Assembly (NCBI RefSeq): GCF_002104765.1
Contig: NZ_NCXM01000039.1
Span: 1 to 49,612, forward strand
Length of the DNA: 49,612 bases
Direction: 5' to 3'
DNA from: Mycolicibacterium vulneris
GTDB taxonomy: Bacteria > Actinomycetota > Actinomycetes > Mycobacteriales > Mycobacteriaceae
A model generated the notes under the pieces. The model was not told where the DNA came from. It saw only the letters and a program-made list of their open reading frames with translations, and did no database searches. Shown here piece after piece: positions 42,262 to 49,612 of the stretch. Each line of letters starts with the position of its first letter. Within the stretch, counting starts at the first letter, position 1. The position numbers and the translations under genes are program-made.

Positions 42262-42956
42262 TGACGCCTCAACACCGCACAAATAACCCGCAGTGGTCTG
42301 ATGACGACGGTGGTCGCTCATACCTTCGAGGCCTGCCCGTGTTGACGGGCAACGGCCCGGGATTTGACATTAACGCTGTTCCCGCGGATCCGGTCTCGTT
42401 GTTCATCACGTGGTTGAAGGACGCCGTCAATGCCGAGGTTCCCGAACCGCATGCGATGACGCTGTCGACTGTCGATGCTCAAGGATCACCGCGGGCCCGG
42501 GTGCTGATCCTTAAAGCCGTCGACGCGCAGGGTTGGCATTTCGCCGTCAATTCCGTAAGTCAGAAAGGGCACGACCTGTCGGCCAATCCATCTGCGGCTC
42601 TGACCTTTTACTGGCCAGCGCTGGTTCGACAAGTACGGATATGCGGCATTGTCGTCAATGACGGAGCCGAGGCGAGCGCCCAAGACTTCCTAGCCCGTCC
42701 GTTAGGGTCACGCGCGATGGCGTTGACGCTCAGGCAAAGTCAACCACTGACTGATAGTGCAGAGCTCGGTACGGAGATCGAGAAGGCCCATCGAAAACTC
42801 AGTGATAACCCGAACTTTGTTCCCGACGAATGGATCTCGTATGGCGTGCAGCCCCACCAGGTCGAATTTTGGGAAGGAACGTCAGACAGGCGCCACCTGC
42901 GACTGAGCTATCAGCGCAATGGAGAGCGTTGGGACCGCGGCCGGCTCTGGCCGTAA
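42261..42956 (+). CDS. Pyridoxamine-phosphate-oxidase-like flavoprotein (cargo)
   Basis: 231 residues of the PdxH layout. It has EPHAMTLSTVDAQGSPRARVLILKAVDAQGWHF (FMN-binding split barrel, about 55-90) and the SQKGHDLSANPSAALTFYWPALVRQVRI block. At the C-terminus is QPHQVEFWEGTSDRRHLRLSY...W-x-x-x-R-L-W-P, as in PNPOx. True PdxH makes pyridoxal 5'-phosphate with oxygen and FMN. A cargo copy could instead act in a biosynthetic or detoxification path with its neighbours. The ATG overlaps the preceding stop. Confidence 0.82.
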   Translation: MTPQHRTNNPQWSDDDGGRSYLRGLPVLTGNGPGFDINAVPADPVSLFITWLKDAVNAEVPEPHAMTLSTVDAQGSPRARVLILKAVDAQGWHFAVNSVSQKGHDLSANPSAALTFYWPALVRQVRICGIVVNDGAEASAQDFLARPLGSRAMALTLRQSQPLTDSAELGTEIEKAHRKLSDNPNFVPDEWISYGVQPHQVEFWEGTSDRRHLRLSYQRNGERWDRGRLWP

Positions 42957-43116
42957 AGCGGCGTGCGCAGCCAACCGTGTCAACCAGCGCAGAGAACCGC
43001 CTCCCAAGAGCCATTGGCCACACCAAGTGTCCAATTGCCAGACACACCTCGATGCATCGACGTGATGAACAGTTCGGGCCAGTTCGCGTCGAATTGTGTA
43101 TGCGAATATTGCTGTC

Positions 43117-44082
43117 ATGGCTCTGCGCACGGCATTCACGGAGTTCTTCACGTCGCAGCATCCAATCGCGCTGGCGCCGATGGGTGGATCGGCAGGGGGC
43201 GCCTTGGCGGCGGCCGTCTCCAACGGAGGTGGACTGGGACTGCTGGGCGGTGGCAACGGGTGGGATCGGGATTGGCTGAACCGTGAGCTGTCGATCTTGG
43301 CCGAGGGCACCGACAAGCCTTGGGGTGTCGGCTTCCAAAGCTGGGCCGTCGACGTCAACACGGTCGAGTATGCGCTGACGCATCAGCCGAGCGCCATCAT
43401 GCTGTCCTTCGGCGATCCGGCCGCCTTCGTGGAGCCGATTCGCCGAGCGAATGTGGCGCTCATCCTCCAAGTCACAGACCTTGAGGAGGCCAGACAAGCC
43501 GTGAACATCGGCGCCGATGTCATTGTGGCTCAGGGCACCGAGGGCGGTGGCCATGGCGCACGGCGCGGGCGGTCGACGCTGCCCTTCGTGCCGGTCGTCG
43601 TCGATATGGCCGCACCCACGCCAGTACTGGCCGCTGGTGGGATCGCCGACGGTCGTGGCGTTGCGGCGGCCCTCGCGTTGGGCGCTGCCGGGGCGCTCAT
43701 CGGGACTCGTTTCCAAGCCACCATGGAGGCGCTCGTCGCCCCCGCGATCAGCAGGGCGCTAATCGACGGCCATGGGGAGGACACCGAGCGCAGCCGAGTG
43801 CTCGATATCGCCCGCGGCTCCCGCTGGCCGTCGAAGTACCCGGCTCGCACCCTTGGTCACCCCTTCCTTGAGCAGTGGCGGGACCGGGAAGATGAACTCG
43901 CCGCGGATGACGCTGCCAAAGCGGCATACCAAGATGGCGTGGCGCGAGGCGATCTGCTGCCACTGCCGGCCTGGGCCGGTGAGGCCGTCGATCTCATCAC
44001 CGACTTGCCGTCCGCGGCCGACCTTGTCGGCGCTCTCGTTGCGCAGGCCGAGGACGCACTCGCGCGTGCGCGCACCCACTAA
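43117..44082 (+). CDS. Nitronate monooxygenase-family FMN enzyme (cargo)
   Basis: 321 residues of a TIM barrel. The opening is FFTSQHPIALAPMGGSAGGALAAAVSNGGGLGLLGGG. The middle has VIVAQGTEGGGHGARRG (the catalytic-histidine region, about 145-161). The FMN phosphate site is PVLAAGGIADGRGVAAALALGAAGALIGTRF (about 180-210). It oxidises alkyl nitronates or related compounds and may detoxify propionate-3-nitronate-type poisons. A 160-bp gap separates it from the PdxH-like gene, so it may have its own promoter. Confidence 0.85.
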   Translation: MALRTAFTEFFTSQHPIALAPMGGSAGGALAAAVSNGGGLGLLGGGNGWDRDWLNRELSILAEGTDKPWGVGFQSWAVDVNTVEYALTHQPSAIMLSFGDPAAFVEPIRRANVALILQVTDLEEARQAVNIGADVIVAQGTEGGGHGARRGRSTLPFVPVVVDMAAPTPVLAAGGIADGRGVAAALALGAAGALIGTRFQATMEALVAPAISRALIDGHGEDTERSRVLDIARGSRWPSKYPARTLGHPFLEQWRDREDELAADDAAKAAYQDGVARGDLLPLPAWAGEAVDLITDLPSAADLVGALVAQAEDALARARTH

Positions 44083-44086
44083 TGTC

Positions 44087-44179
44087 ATGGCGCCCAACGC
44101 ATTCCGAAGATTGAAAAACGATGACGACATTCCAATGTCAGATGCTGAGGTCCGTCGACGCGTTCTTGACGTCACCTAG
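44087..44179 (+). CDS. Possible 30-codon ORF
   Basis: ATG 44087 opens 30 codons (MAPNAFRRLKNDDDIPMSDA, then 10 more) with plausible composition, 5 bp after the monooxygenase stop. It could be the end or start of a lost cargo gene. No family is recognised and no clear ribosome binding site is present. Confidence 0.25.
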   Translation: MAPNAFRRLKNDDDIPMSDAEVRRRVLDVT

Positions 44180-44206
44180 CCAGTCAACAAGCGAACTAGG
44201 CAAAAG

Positions 44207-44309
44207 TGCCCCAAATATATTGAGAAATTTCGGTCTTTCGATTCTCACTACATCTGGGGCAGCGCAGGTCAGAACGCTCAAAGTGCCCCAGATTCAATGA
44301 GAACGGACA
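44207..44309. repeat. Right end with three transposase-binding-like repeats
   Basis: The 20-bp motif occurs at 44207-44226 (TGCCCCAAATATATTGAGAA), at 44242-44261 in the opposite direction (TTCTCACTACATCTGGGGCA) and at 44284-44303 (TGCCCCAGATTCAATGAGAA). ACGGACA then closes the element at 44309. One site is flipped, unlike the left end, so the two ends are distinguishable as in Tn7. Confidence 0.85.
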
Positions 44310-44314
44310 TGAGC
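44310..44314. repeat. Target-site duplication TGAGC (right)
   Basis: This is the partner of 32449-32453. Removing the transposon and one copy rejoins the DNA 3' of relE with the palindrome at 44362-44398 about 60 bp further on. Confidence 0.9.
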
Positions 44315-44361
44315 GGTGCACTTCCGCGGCGCTGGCCCTGTCGACGAACCAGGCCGACGAG

Positions 44362-44398
44362 GCCAGCACTATTCGTCACTGTGACGAATAGTGCTGGC
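44362..44398. other. Perfect 37-bp palindrome (18-1-18)
   Basis: Arms 44362-44379 and 44381-44398 are exact inverted complements around a single T. The centre is CGTCAC-T-GTGACG. No T-run follows on either side, so a standard terminator is not obvious. It may be a recombinase or repressor site. It lies 48 bp from the transposon insertion point and, before insertion, about 130 bp after relE. Confidence 0.8.
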
Positions 44399-44526
44399 GC
44401 ATCAACGGATTCGTGTTGACGACGGAGTGCAACAATTGCACCGACCCGCCGGCTCTACCGGCGGCGCACCGGGCGGCCGGACGGGTAAACCACCGCCGTG
44501 TCGCACTCTTGCACGACAATGCGGAT

Positions 44527-44952
44527 ATGTACACCGATCGTGATTTTCAGGCCGTCGTCGACGATTTGCGCGCACAAGAGTCAAAGTCACACAGCCGTGG
44601 ACTCCAAGCGCTGTTTGAGCTGGTCGGTCCCGAAGGGGCCACAACGTCTGTGCTTCGGGCCGCAACAGACCTGTGCTGTGCGGTAGTCCGAGGCGATGGG
44701 GCTTACCGAGTTTCAGACCATGTCCGCAGCGGTGCCGCGCAGGTGTTGGCATTGTTGTTGCGCAGACTAACCGATTACACGCGCGCGGATCTGCGGGGTG
44801 CTGACTTCAGCCAAGCCCAGCCGGTGGACTTCGACGGGTGTCACCTAGCCGGCGCGGACCTGACCGGAGCCTTCTCGAAACTCGCCGTGCCAAGCCTGGC
44901 TAAAGCTGGTAGGAGCACGGCTAATAGGTCCGTTGGGACGGTGCGGTTTTGA
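44527..44952 (+). CDS. Pentapeptide-repeat protein, apparently truncated
   Basis: 141 residues from ATG 44527 (MYTDRDFQAVVDDLRAQESK). Helical text continues to residue about 85. Pentapeptide repeats then begin: ADLRGADFSQAQPVDFDGCHLAGADLTGAF (about 88-118). After that point the repeat pattern is lost at once and the frame ends 23 codons later, so a longer repeat region has probably been deleted. Function unknown; such right-handed helices often mimic DNA or serve as adaptors. Confidence 0.6.
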   Translation: MYTDRDFQAVVDDLRAQESKSHSRGLQALFELVGPEGATTSVLRAATDLCCAVVRGDGAYRVSDHVRSGAAQVLALLLRRLTDYTRADLRGADFSQAQPVDFDGCHLAGADLTGAFSKLAVPSLAKAGRSTANRSVGTVRF

Positions 44953-45189
44953 CTGGATCGCACATCTCCATTCAGGGCGGTAGCTACCAACTCTGAGCCG
45001 CCAGGCAGGTGGTTTGTACGGAAAGGCCGGGGGGACGATAGGGGCATCCCAAAACGCAGTTACCACTGTCCTTCGACCACCCGTGCCGCCCGGCAACTTT
45101 GAGGTCTCATTATCTGCTTGACTTGCCTCCGCCTTCTCTCATAGCGGGCAGTGGTGATGACTGCAAGCGGTAAGCAGTTGGGAGAGAAC

Positions 45190-45423
45190 CTAAGCGCGAG
45201 AGGGCCTCCCGCGCCGCCGCTCGGGATGGGCTCGATTGTCTTCAATTTGCCGCTGCAGCGATGGATTTCGTAGATAAGCGTGTTCGGCTGCACTCAAGAT
45301 GACCGCTGGTTCCAACACGATCGTTCCATCGGCCTGCTCGGTCGCCAGATACTTGTCGTGGTGGCCTAGTTTGCCCAGACTGATTCGGCGCCGACTATCC
45401 ACTTCAATCACCACGGGTTCCAC
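45190..45423 (-). CDS. Small AbrB/SpoVT-like or antitoxin-like protein
   Basis: 77 residues. The start VVIEVDSRRRISLGKLG and the following YLATEQADGTIVLEPAVIL resemble the swapped-hairpin AbrB/MazE DNA-binding fold. The basic tail (RNPSLQRQIEDN...HPERRRGRPSR) is typical of small antitoxins. It is divergent from the small gene at 45503, with 79 bp between starts. A divergent antitoxin-toxin arrangement is possible but unproven. Confidence 0.5.
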   Translation of the reverse strand: MEPVVIEVDSRRRISLGKLGHHDKYLATEQADGTIVLEPAVILSAAEHAYLRNPSLQRQIEDNRAHPERRRGRPSRA

Positions 45424-45502
45424 ATAGTCAATGATAACCCGCCTTGCCCCAGATGTTCAATTGGGGCTTAGGGGCAACGGGGTATCGGGGTAGGATCTGA
45501 AT

Positions 45503-45763
45503 GTGCTAGAGATGGACCCGGAGCCTCACGACGAATTGGTGCGGCTCTCCGACGCCCACCCCGCCTTAGCGGCGCGGATTGACGAATGGCTCGACCGCAT
45601 CGAAGCCGATTCTGCTGCCGCGGCGGTCCGCCGGCGCCTCATCCGGCCCGGCCGGCTATGGGCGATCACCATCCCCGACCCCAACCGTGATTACCTGATC
45701 CTGTGGGACCTTGACGGCGCAACCCCGGTCATTCGCTATCTCGGCCCCGATGTGCTGACCTGA
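45503..45763 (+). CDS. Small hypothetical protein, possibly toxin-like
   Basis: 86 residues, GTG start (an internal ATG lies three codons later). A helical first half (ELVRLSDAHPALAARIDEWLDRI) is followed by beta strands LWAITIPDPNRDYLILWDLD and PVIRYLGPDVL, an arrangement seen in small RelE-like proteins. The usual catalytic basic residues are not evident. No family is recognised with confidence. Confidence 0.5.
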   Translation: MLEMDPEPHDELVRLSDAHPALAARIDEWLDRIEADSAAAAVRRRLIRPGRLWAITIPDPNRDYLILWDLDGATPVIRYLGPDVLT

Positions 45764-45794
45764 CCTTCCACTTGAAACACCGCCCCGTGATGCT

Positions 45795-46885
45795 TCACCC
45801 GATCTCCGACTCGTCGATTATGCCGTCAAGCCGGTTCAGCGCATGGCAGATGACTGCGATGTAGTCCTCGATTTCATCGAAAATCTCTGCTCGATCTTCC
45901 CGAACATCGAAGTTCAGCGGGCCGACCGAGGGATGCCTGCTAGCGCTCGGAACGCAAACTATAGGAACCCCCGCACCAGACTTGGCCAGCGAGCTGGGTT
46001 GGCGTAGCAGGAATCTTTCAGCTCGAGGAGTAATCACGTAGGAGCGGCTAGCGCGGTGCACCGGCTCGTTGGTGTAGTCGAAAAGCTCTGCATCACGCGG
46101 CGGTTCCAGTAGCCAGCCATCAGTCTCCACTCCGCTGATTGTTTCTGCTTCCAGGTCGGTCTCGCACATGCCCCGTCCAGCAGCTCCTGGTCGAGGTGTA
46201 CGAAAGTCTGTCGGGTGGGCGCGATTTCACGAGCGCGCATCTGAGAGATGAACTCGACGGTCATGATTCCAGCTCTATCGTCGATGTTCTCTGCGCACAG
46301 GGCGCGGTCGATGATGTCCCGGGCAGCTTCTTGGATGCAGTTGTGTAGAAACAGGGTCCACTCCGCGAGGCCCGGATTTTTGCTCACACTTGGCAGTGCA
46401 AGTTCAGGTTCCCGCGCGACGGCGGTCTGCGCGAGTTCCCTTGGCTGCGACAGGGGGTACATCGTTGCGGTTCGGGTTATGACGTATCCCGGCGCCGGCC
46501 CAAATGTGGTGGGGACATACCAGCCCTCGGCGGTGACGTGGTGCATCGGTTGAAGCCAGTCGCCACCATCAGTCGGGAAGGTACCGAAGATGTGTGGTTG
46601 CTCGGCGATGCCGGCCGAATCCATCGCGCTGATGAACTCGCTGATCAGCTCGTCGGTCCGGATATCGAGCGGATGGTCAAACGGTGCGCTCACCATGGGT
46701 GTCCTTTGCTCTGGAGTCGATGCCTGTTCCTGACGATAGGCGGTCCACCTCTTCTCAGCGTCCGCAGAAAACCGCCGGCCGCCCGTATAACCGCTGTCCA
46801 GATGCATAAACAGCCAGCGCCGTGCCGCGTCGGCAGGCGTTATGGGCAAATCGTCACGGCTGCCCCGGTCGGGTGGGGCCGCCAT
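45795..46885 (-). pseudogene. Hypothetical gene, probably frameshifted near 46168
   Basis: From ATG 46885 a coherent protein runs (PITPADAARRWLFMHLDSGY, then HVTAEGWYVPTTFGP and LFLHNCIQEAARDIIDRAL) to VHLDQELLDG at about 46170. There a GGGG run occurs, after which good protein text continues in another frame (MCETDLEAETISG, TDGWLLEPPRDAELFDY) to 45795. Joined, it would be about 362 residues. The alternative is two overlapping genes, with the second starting at ATG 46169, but no suitable ribosome binding site is visible. The family is unknown. No membrane segments. Confidence 0.5.
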
Positions 46886-47447
46886 CGTGGAATTCGCTAC
46901 AGCCGAAAATTCGGTGGAATTTCGGTGAAAACGCGGTGTACTAGGCGCGCCCGTTTGCGACCCGCGCTTCTACCCAGGTACCGGGCGCGGGCAACTGACC
47001 TTCGATTTCGCGGCCCGTGAGCTCTGGGTCTGCGGTGAAAACGGGACTTAGGGGGTCAAGTCCCCCCGCCTCTGGCCGGTTAGCTACCTCAACGCTACAG
47101 CTCAGCGGCAATTTCAGTTCGTGACCCTTGAGCCCGGCCGCACGACTGCCGGTGCGTTTCAGGGTCTTCGCAGCTCAGCCGGTGAAGCTGGCAAAGGTAG
47201 GCACCCAGGACATTCCGCGCATTCCCAGGCTGGTTCTCGCACTGGTTTGCCTACGTTCAGCAAACGGGGGTGCCCATATCGCGGTGGCTCCGATCAATTG
47301 ACGGTTATCAGCAAAAGACTGCTTAGCTGGTTCGGCGTGTCGCGTATGACCGGCGGTGCCGGCGCAGGTCTTCCCACCCTACCAACGCGCGCAGCTCCCG
47401 AGGTCGCCTGGACAAGACCAAGACACTTGGCGTATGGGCCTGGTCTC
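46886..47447. other. 562-bp region without a convincing gene
   Basis: Frames here have poor composition. A small inverted repeat CCGAA-AA-TTCGG (46903-46914) lies before the start of the gene at 46885 and could be its operator. Otherwise nothing stands out. Confidence 0.4.
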
Positions 47448-47669
47448 TCATCGACGGTCGTCAAGCGACTGCAACAGGCATGAATCACCCAGGGGCGGAG
47501 TGTAAATCGTGTGCTCGCAGCGCCGACAAGAGTGGGAACGATGCATCCGTCCGCAGCGGCAGTGCGCTACTCCGACAAGCACCTGGTTGGGGCCGAGCTC
47601 CGCGGCGCATTCGGGGCATCGTGATGGGCGGGGTTCCTCCCATCCACGCCGGGTCTGCCGAAGTCCCAT
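47448..47669 (-). CDS. Small zinc-ribbon-like protein
   Basis: 73 residues from ATG 47669. The cysteine/histidine pattern CPEC-x13-HCRCGRMHRSHSCRRC (about 18-51) supports one or two zinc sites, rare in chance ORFs. The family is unknown. The transposon-like end at 47725 lies 56 bp upstream, so its promoter may have been separated or supplied by the insertion. Confidence 0.5.
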   Translation of the reverse strand: MGLRQTRRGWEEPRPSRCPECAAELGPNQVLVGVAHCRCGRMHRSHSCRRCEHTIYTPPLGDSCLLQSLDDRR

Positions 47670-47724
47670 TTCCGCGATCGTAGCGTCGAAGTGAAGTTGA
47701 AGCGCCTGCGGCGCTACTGAACAG

Positions 47725-47826
47725 TGTAGGTTCTCATTCCGCCTGGCGGATGTCGAGCCGCTTACCTGCGGGTTTGTAGGATTCTCATGGAAATGGCGGA
47801 CGGGTTTTTCTCATCTTCGTGGCGGA
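47725..47826. mobile_element. End of a second Tn7/Tn5053-like transposon
   Basis: TGTAGGTTCTCAT at 47725 is followed by three direct copies of TTCTCAT-(6-7 bp)-GGCGGA at 47731-47750, 47782-47800 and 47808-47826. This is the same architecture as the left end at 32454 (TGTCCG, then TTCTCA...CTGGGG three times), with a different inner half-site. It would extend to the right beyond the window. The transposase genes and other end are not visible. Confidence 0.6.
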
Positions 47827-47927
47827 TCCTATAGCCGTACGGTTGTGCATCACCTGGCGGCGATCCCATCCCTCACCTGGCGCTAATGAAGGCCTCCGCC
47901 GCACACGGTCGGACAGTAGTGTGCGAG

Positions 47928-49607
47928 TCAAGCCTTGGGGTGCCATCCGAACATCGCGCTGTAGAACACCGCTCTATGCGGTGGCGGGGGTTCAATCTCC
48001 CCCGGTTGAGCTTGCACACACCCGAGGAAGCGGCTCGGAAAGGAATTCTCAGCCGGCTCGCCGCCAAGCGTTGAACCCTCTCCTGCCGCAGCACCTTCAG
48101 CGTCAAGCATTCGCTGTGGTTTGTTTCGGATGATCAGCTTCGTGAACGCCTCGACGTACTCCAGTCCTGAGCGCATCAATGTGAAGCCGGTAGTAGCAAG
48201 GTCGGCGACCATCGACTGGCCTTCGAAGAACGACATCGGCTCGGTGTGCCACACGCCGAGCGCGTCATAGTGGGCTTGCGACATGTCGTTGTCGGCGCCG
48301 GGAGCCAGCTCGGGTATCCGACCCAGGTTCAGAGCGACGTTTTTGGAGCTGCCGTAGCTGCGGCCAGGATGGGCGTCGACCGCGAGGATTCCGTCGTGGA
48401 TGTGGTTGCGCAACTGCTTGCAGAGCCAGGCGTACACCCGCAGGCGCGTCACATCGATAAGCAGCGACGGATCGTACTGGGTGGCGACCTCGTTCTCGAC
48501 GAAAGCGCGCGAGTCCAGCGATCCACGGGCCTTCTTTTGATCAAGGGCGGGGTTGATCATCGCTTGGTAGGTACGGCCGAAGATGTCGAAAACCGCGGAC
48601 AGATAAAGAAGTTCACGGTCAAACGCCTCGGCGGCCGCCTCGGTAACATCCTCGACTCGCTTCCCGTCGACTGGATTGGACAACGCAGCGAGCAGATGGT
48701 CGAGCGCTTTCGCAGCGCGAGACAATCGAATGCGGATCGACTTGAATGCCTCGGCGGCGTCGGGACCGGCTTGGGCGGCAGCGGCGAACGAGGATGCCGC
48801 ATCGAAGTAGGGCAGTCCGGAGACCGTGCCCCAGTCGTACAGATTGACCACGGTACCGGCAGATTCCGTAGTCTCCCATGCGCCGCCGCCCATCAATGGT
48901 CCGCGCTCGATCGTCACGACCGGGTTGCTTGTGATCCTGAGATAGTGACCGACGAGCGGTACCACCTCGTCGGGTGTGACGCTGACAACGAGGTCGTTGT
49001 CAGACACGTCGGACCTTCCGGCGGTCGGCATATTAGTGACAATGGCGTCGAGGCCCACTGCTTTGCCGGCGGCAGCGTATGCGGCGGCGCGGTGGCGCTC
49101 GTCGAGAGTCAGGGACGGAAGGCCATTTGGTGCTGCTTGTTCGTCGAGCTGCTGATACATAGGGAAGAAGTCCGCCGTACTCCGCGACCGTTCGTTCTCG
49201 TTGACCGTCGTGTGGACAAAAAAATGAGCTGTGTCGAGCCACCGACCCACCTCCCCAATCGACGTAAAGCCGATCTCACGGATAACCGCATTCGGAATCG
49301 CGTCGGTCCATATCGCTGGGGCTCCCTGCTCCTTAGGCACCATGAGGTGCACCTCGATGAGTTCCTCGCGCTTAAGGAAGCCGGTCAGTAACCCGTCCGG
49401 AGGTTCGGGGACCGTCTCGACGTCGATCCCCAACCTGATCGTCCGCGTCGCGGGCCGCAGCGGATAGATGGGTTCGAGTTTGGTCCTCTCGTCGGGAGGC
49501 CGAATGTAGCGCATAAACCGCCAGGCAGGCTGTCCTGAATCGCCCTGGTTTTCCCGGGGGCTCGGGCTATTGGATTTCGACCAGGGGTTGGTCGGTCCGT
49601 GGTGCAT
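47928..49607 (-). CDS. Large hypothetical protein
   Basis: 559 residues if started at ATG 49607, five bases from the window edge. ATG 49514 (MRYIRPPDERTKLEPIYPLR) is an alternative start and the gene might even begin outside. Strand-rich N-terminal part (TRTIRLGIDVETVPEPPDGLLTGFL), then a central GGAWETTESAGTVVNLYDWG region and long helices (RLSRAAKALDHLLAALSN, LRVYAWLCKQLRNHIHDG). No signal peptide, membrane segment or known motif is recognised. It lies inside the putative second transposon, so it may be cargo. Confidence 0.65.
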   Translation of the reverse strand: MHHGPTNPWSKSNSPSPRENQGDSGQPAWRFMRYIRPPDERTKLEPIYPLRPATRTIRLGIDVETVPEPPDGLLTGFLKREELIEVHLMVPKEQGAPAIWTDAIPNAVIREIGFTSIGEVGRWLDTAHFFVHTTVNENERSRSTADFFPMYQQLDEQAAPNGLPSLTLDERHRAAAYAAAGKAVGLDAIVTNMPTAGRSDVSDNDLVVSVTPDEVVPLVGHYLRITSNPVVTIERGPLMGGGAWETTESAGTVVNLYDWGTVSGLPYFDAASSFAAAAQAGPDAAEAFKSIRIRLSRAAKALDHLLAALSNPVDGKRVEDVTEAAAEAFDRELLYLSAVFDIFGRTYQAMINPALDQKKARGSLDSRAFVENEVATQYDPSLLIDVTRLRVYAWLCKQLRNHIHDGILAVDAHPGRSYGSSKNVALNLGRIPELAPGADNDMSQAHYDALGVWHTEPMSFFEGQSMVADLATTGFTLMRSGLEYVEAFTKLIIRNKPQRMLDAEGAAAGEGSTLGGEPAENSFPSRFLGCVQAQPGEIEPPPPHRAVFYSAMFGWHPKA

Positions 49608-49612
49608 CGTAG

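Larger units (their letters stand above)
32454..44309 (+). mobile_element. Tn7/Tn5053-like transposon, 11.9 kb, with cargo and a nested element
   Basis: The ends are TGTCCGTTCTCA at 32454 and its complement ending ACGGACA at 44309, flanked by TGAGC on both sides. Each end has three transposase-site-like motifs. It encodes TnsA-like nuclease (frameshifted), TnsB/TniA transposase, TniB ATPase (split) and TniQ, then cargo genes for a methyltransferase, a DUF1330-like protein, PdxH-like and nitronate monooxygenase. A Tn554-like element occupies 36036-40024. With both TnsA and TniB broken, the copy is probably immobile unless complemented. Confidence 0.92.

Noticed and set aside
47121..47483. 120-codon plus-strand frame
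   Set aside because: Its composition is unlike protein, there is no ribosome binding site, and it overlaps the better-supported cysteine-rich gene on the other strand.
47731..47826. Three short repeats considered as a CRISPR array
   Set aside because: The repeat is split (TTCTCAT...GGCGGA), the intervals are irregular (51 then 26 bp) and no cas genes are present. The layout matches transposon ends instead.
49140..49200. An E-Y-G-G-L-L-P frame antisense to the 559-residue gene, resembling the dispersed repeat peptide
   Set aside because: The nucleotide match is short, lies inside a good coding frame and lacks the inverted core of the repeat.

Overview
The window is high-GC DNA with GTG/TTG starts, many genes overlapping by 1-14 bp, and families typical of actinomycetes. 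These include DinB-type DUF664/TIGR03083 proteins, leucine-carboxyl-methyltransferase (LCM)-like enzymes, TIGR00027 methyltransferases and a zeta toxin pair. I read it as an accessory region, either a genomic island or a large plasmid, of a mycobacterium or close relative. No rRNA, tRNA, replication, conjugation or CRISPR genes were seen. All assignments come from reading the sequence; no database search was possible.

Layout. 1-1270: the end of an IS3-family element next to a decayed gene. 1364-2709: a zeta-type toxin-antitoxin operon with a perfect palindrome over its ribosome binding site. 2719-3255: a DUF664 protein. 3849-5390: two unknown genes. 5917-14896: a tightly linked SNF2 helicase/DUF3883, DUF1156-type DNA methylase and DUF499 ATPase, a probable anti-phage cassette. 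15082-19871: a short-chain dehydrogenase, a maleylpyruvate-isomerase-like protein, two divergent methyltransferases and an SRPBCC protein. 20267-25175: a four-gene operon (FAD monooxygenase, biotin-synthase-like radical SAM enzyme, second FAD monooxygenase, DinB-like protein) behind a perfect 18-bp operator-like palindrome. 25223-30024: a duplicated AarF/ABC1 kinase plus P450 operon, with one P450 reduced to a 20-codon stub, divergent from a TetR regulator. 30143-31753: three coupled genes of unknown function. 31889-32436: a RelBE-type toxin-antitoxin pair.

32454-44309 is a complete Tn7/Tn5053-like transposon with a 5-bp target duplication (TGAGC). Its ends carry three repeated transposase-site-like motifs each. 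It encodes TnsA, TnsB/TniA, TniB and TniQ, plus cargo: a methyltransferase, a small DUF1330-like protein, a PdxH-like flavoprotein and a nitronate monooxygenase. It is damaged twice. A 17-bp tandem duplication frameshifts tnsA, and a nested Tn554-like element (two tyrosine recombinases plus TnpC, 36036-40024) splits tniB. 44527-47669 holds small genes, some broken. A second end of the same transposon type appears at 47725, leading into a large unknown gene at the right edge.

The most unusual signal is an AT-rich repeat of about 60-80 bp. It occurs in the same orientation immediately 3' of five minus-strand genes (near 3721, 14961, 17021, 19151 and, degenerate, 30113). It divides the left 30 kb into gene modules, one of which holds the whole defence cassette. 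This resembles serial site-specific integration, or a cassette array with an attC-like site after each gene, but no matching integrase is visible here.
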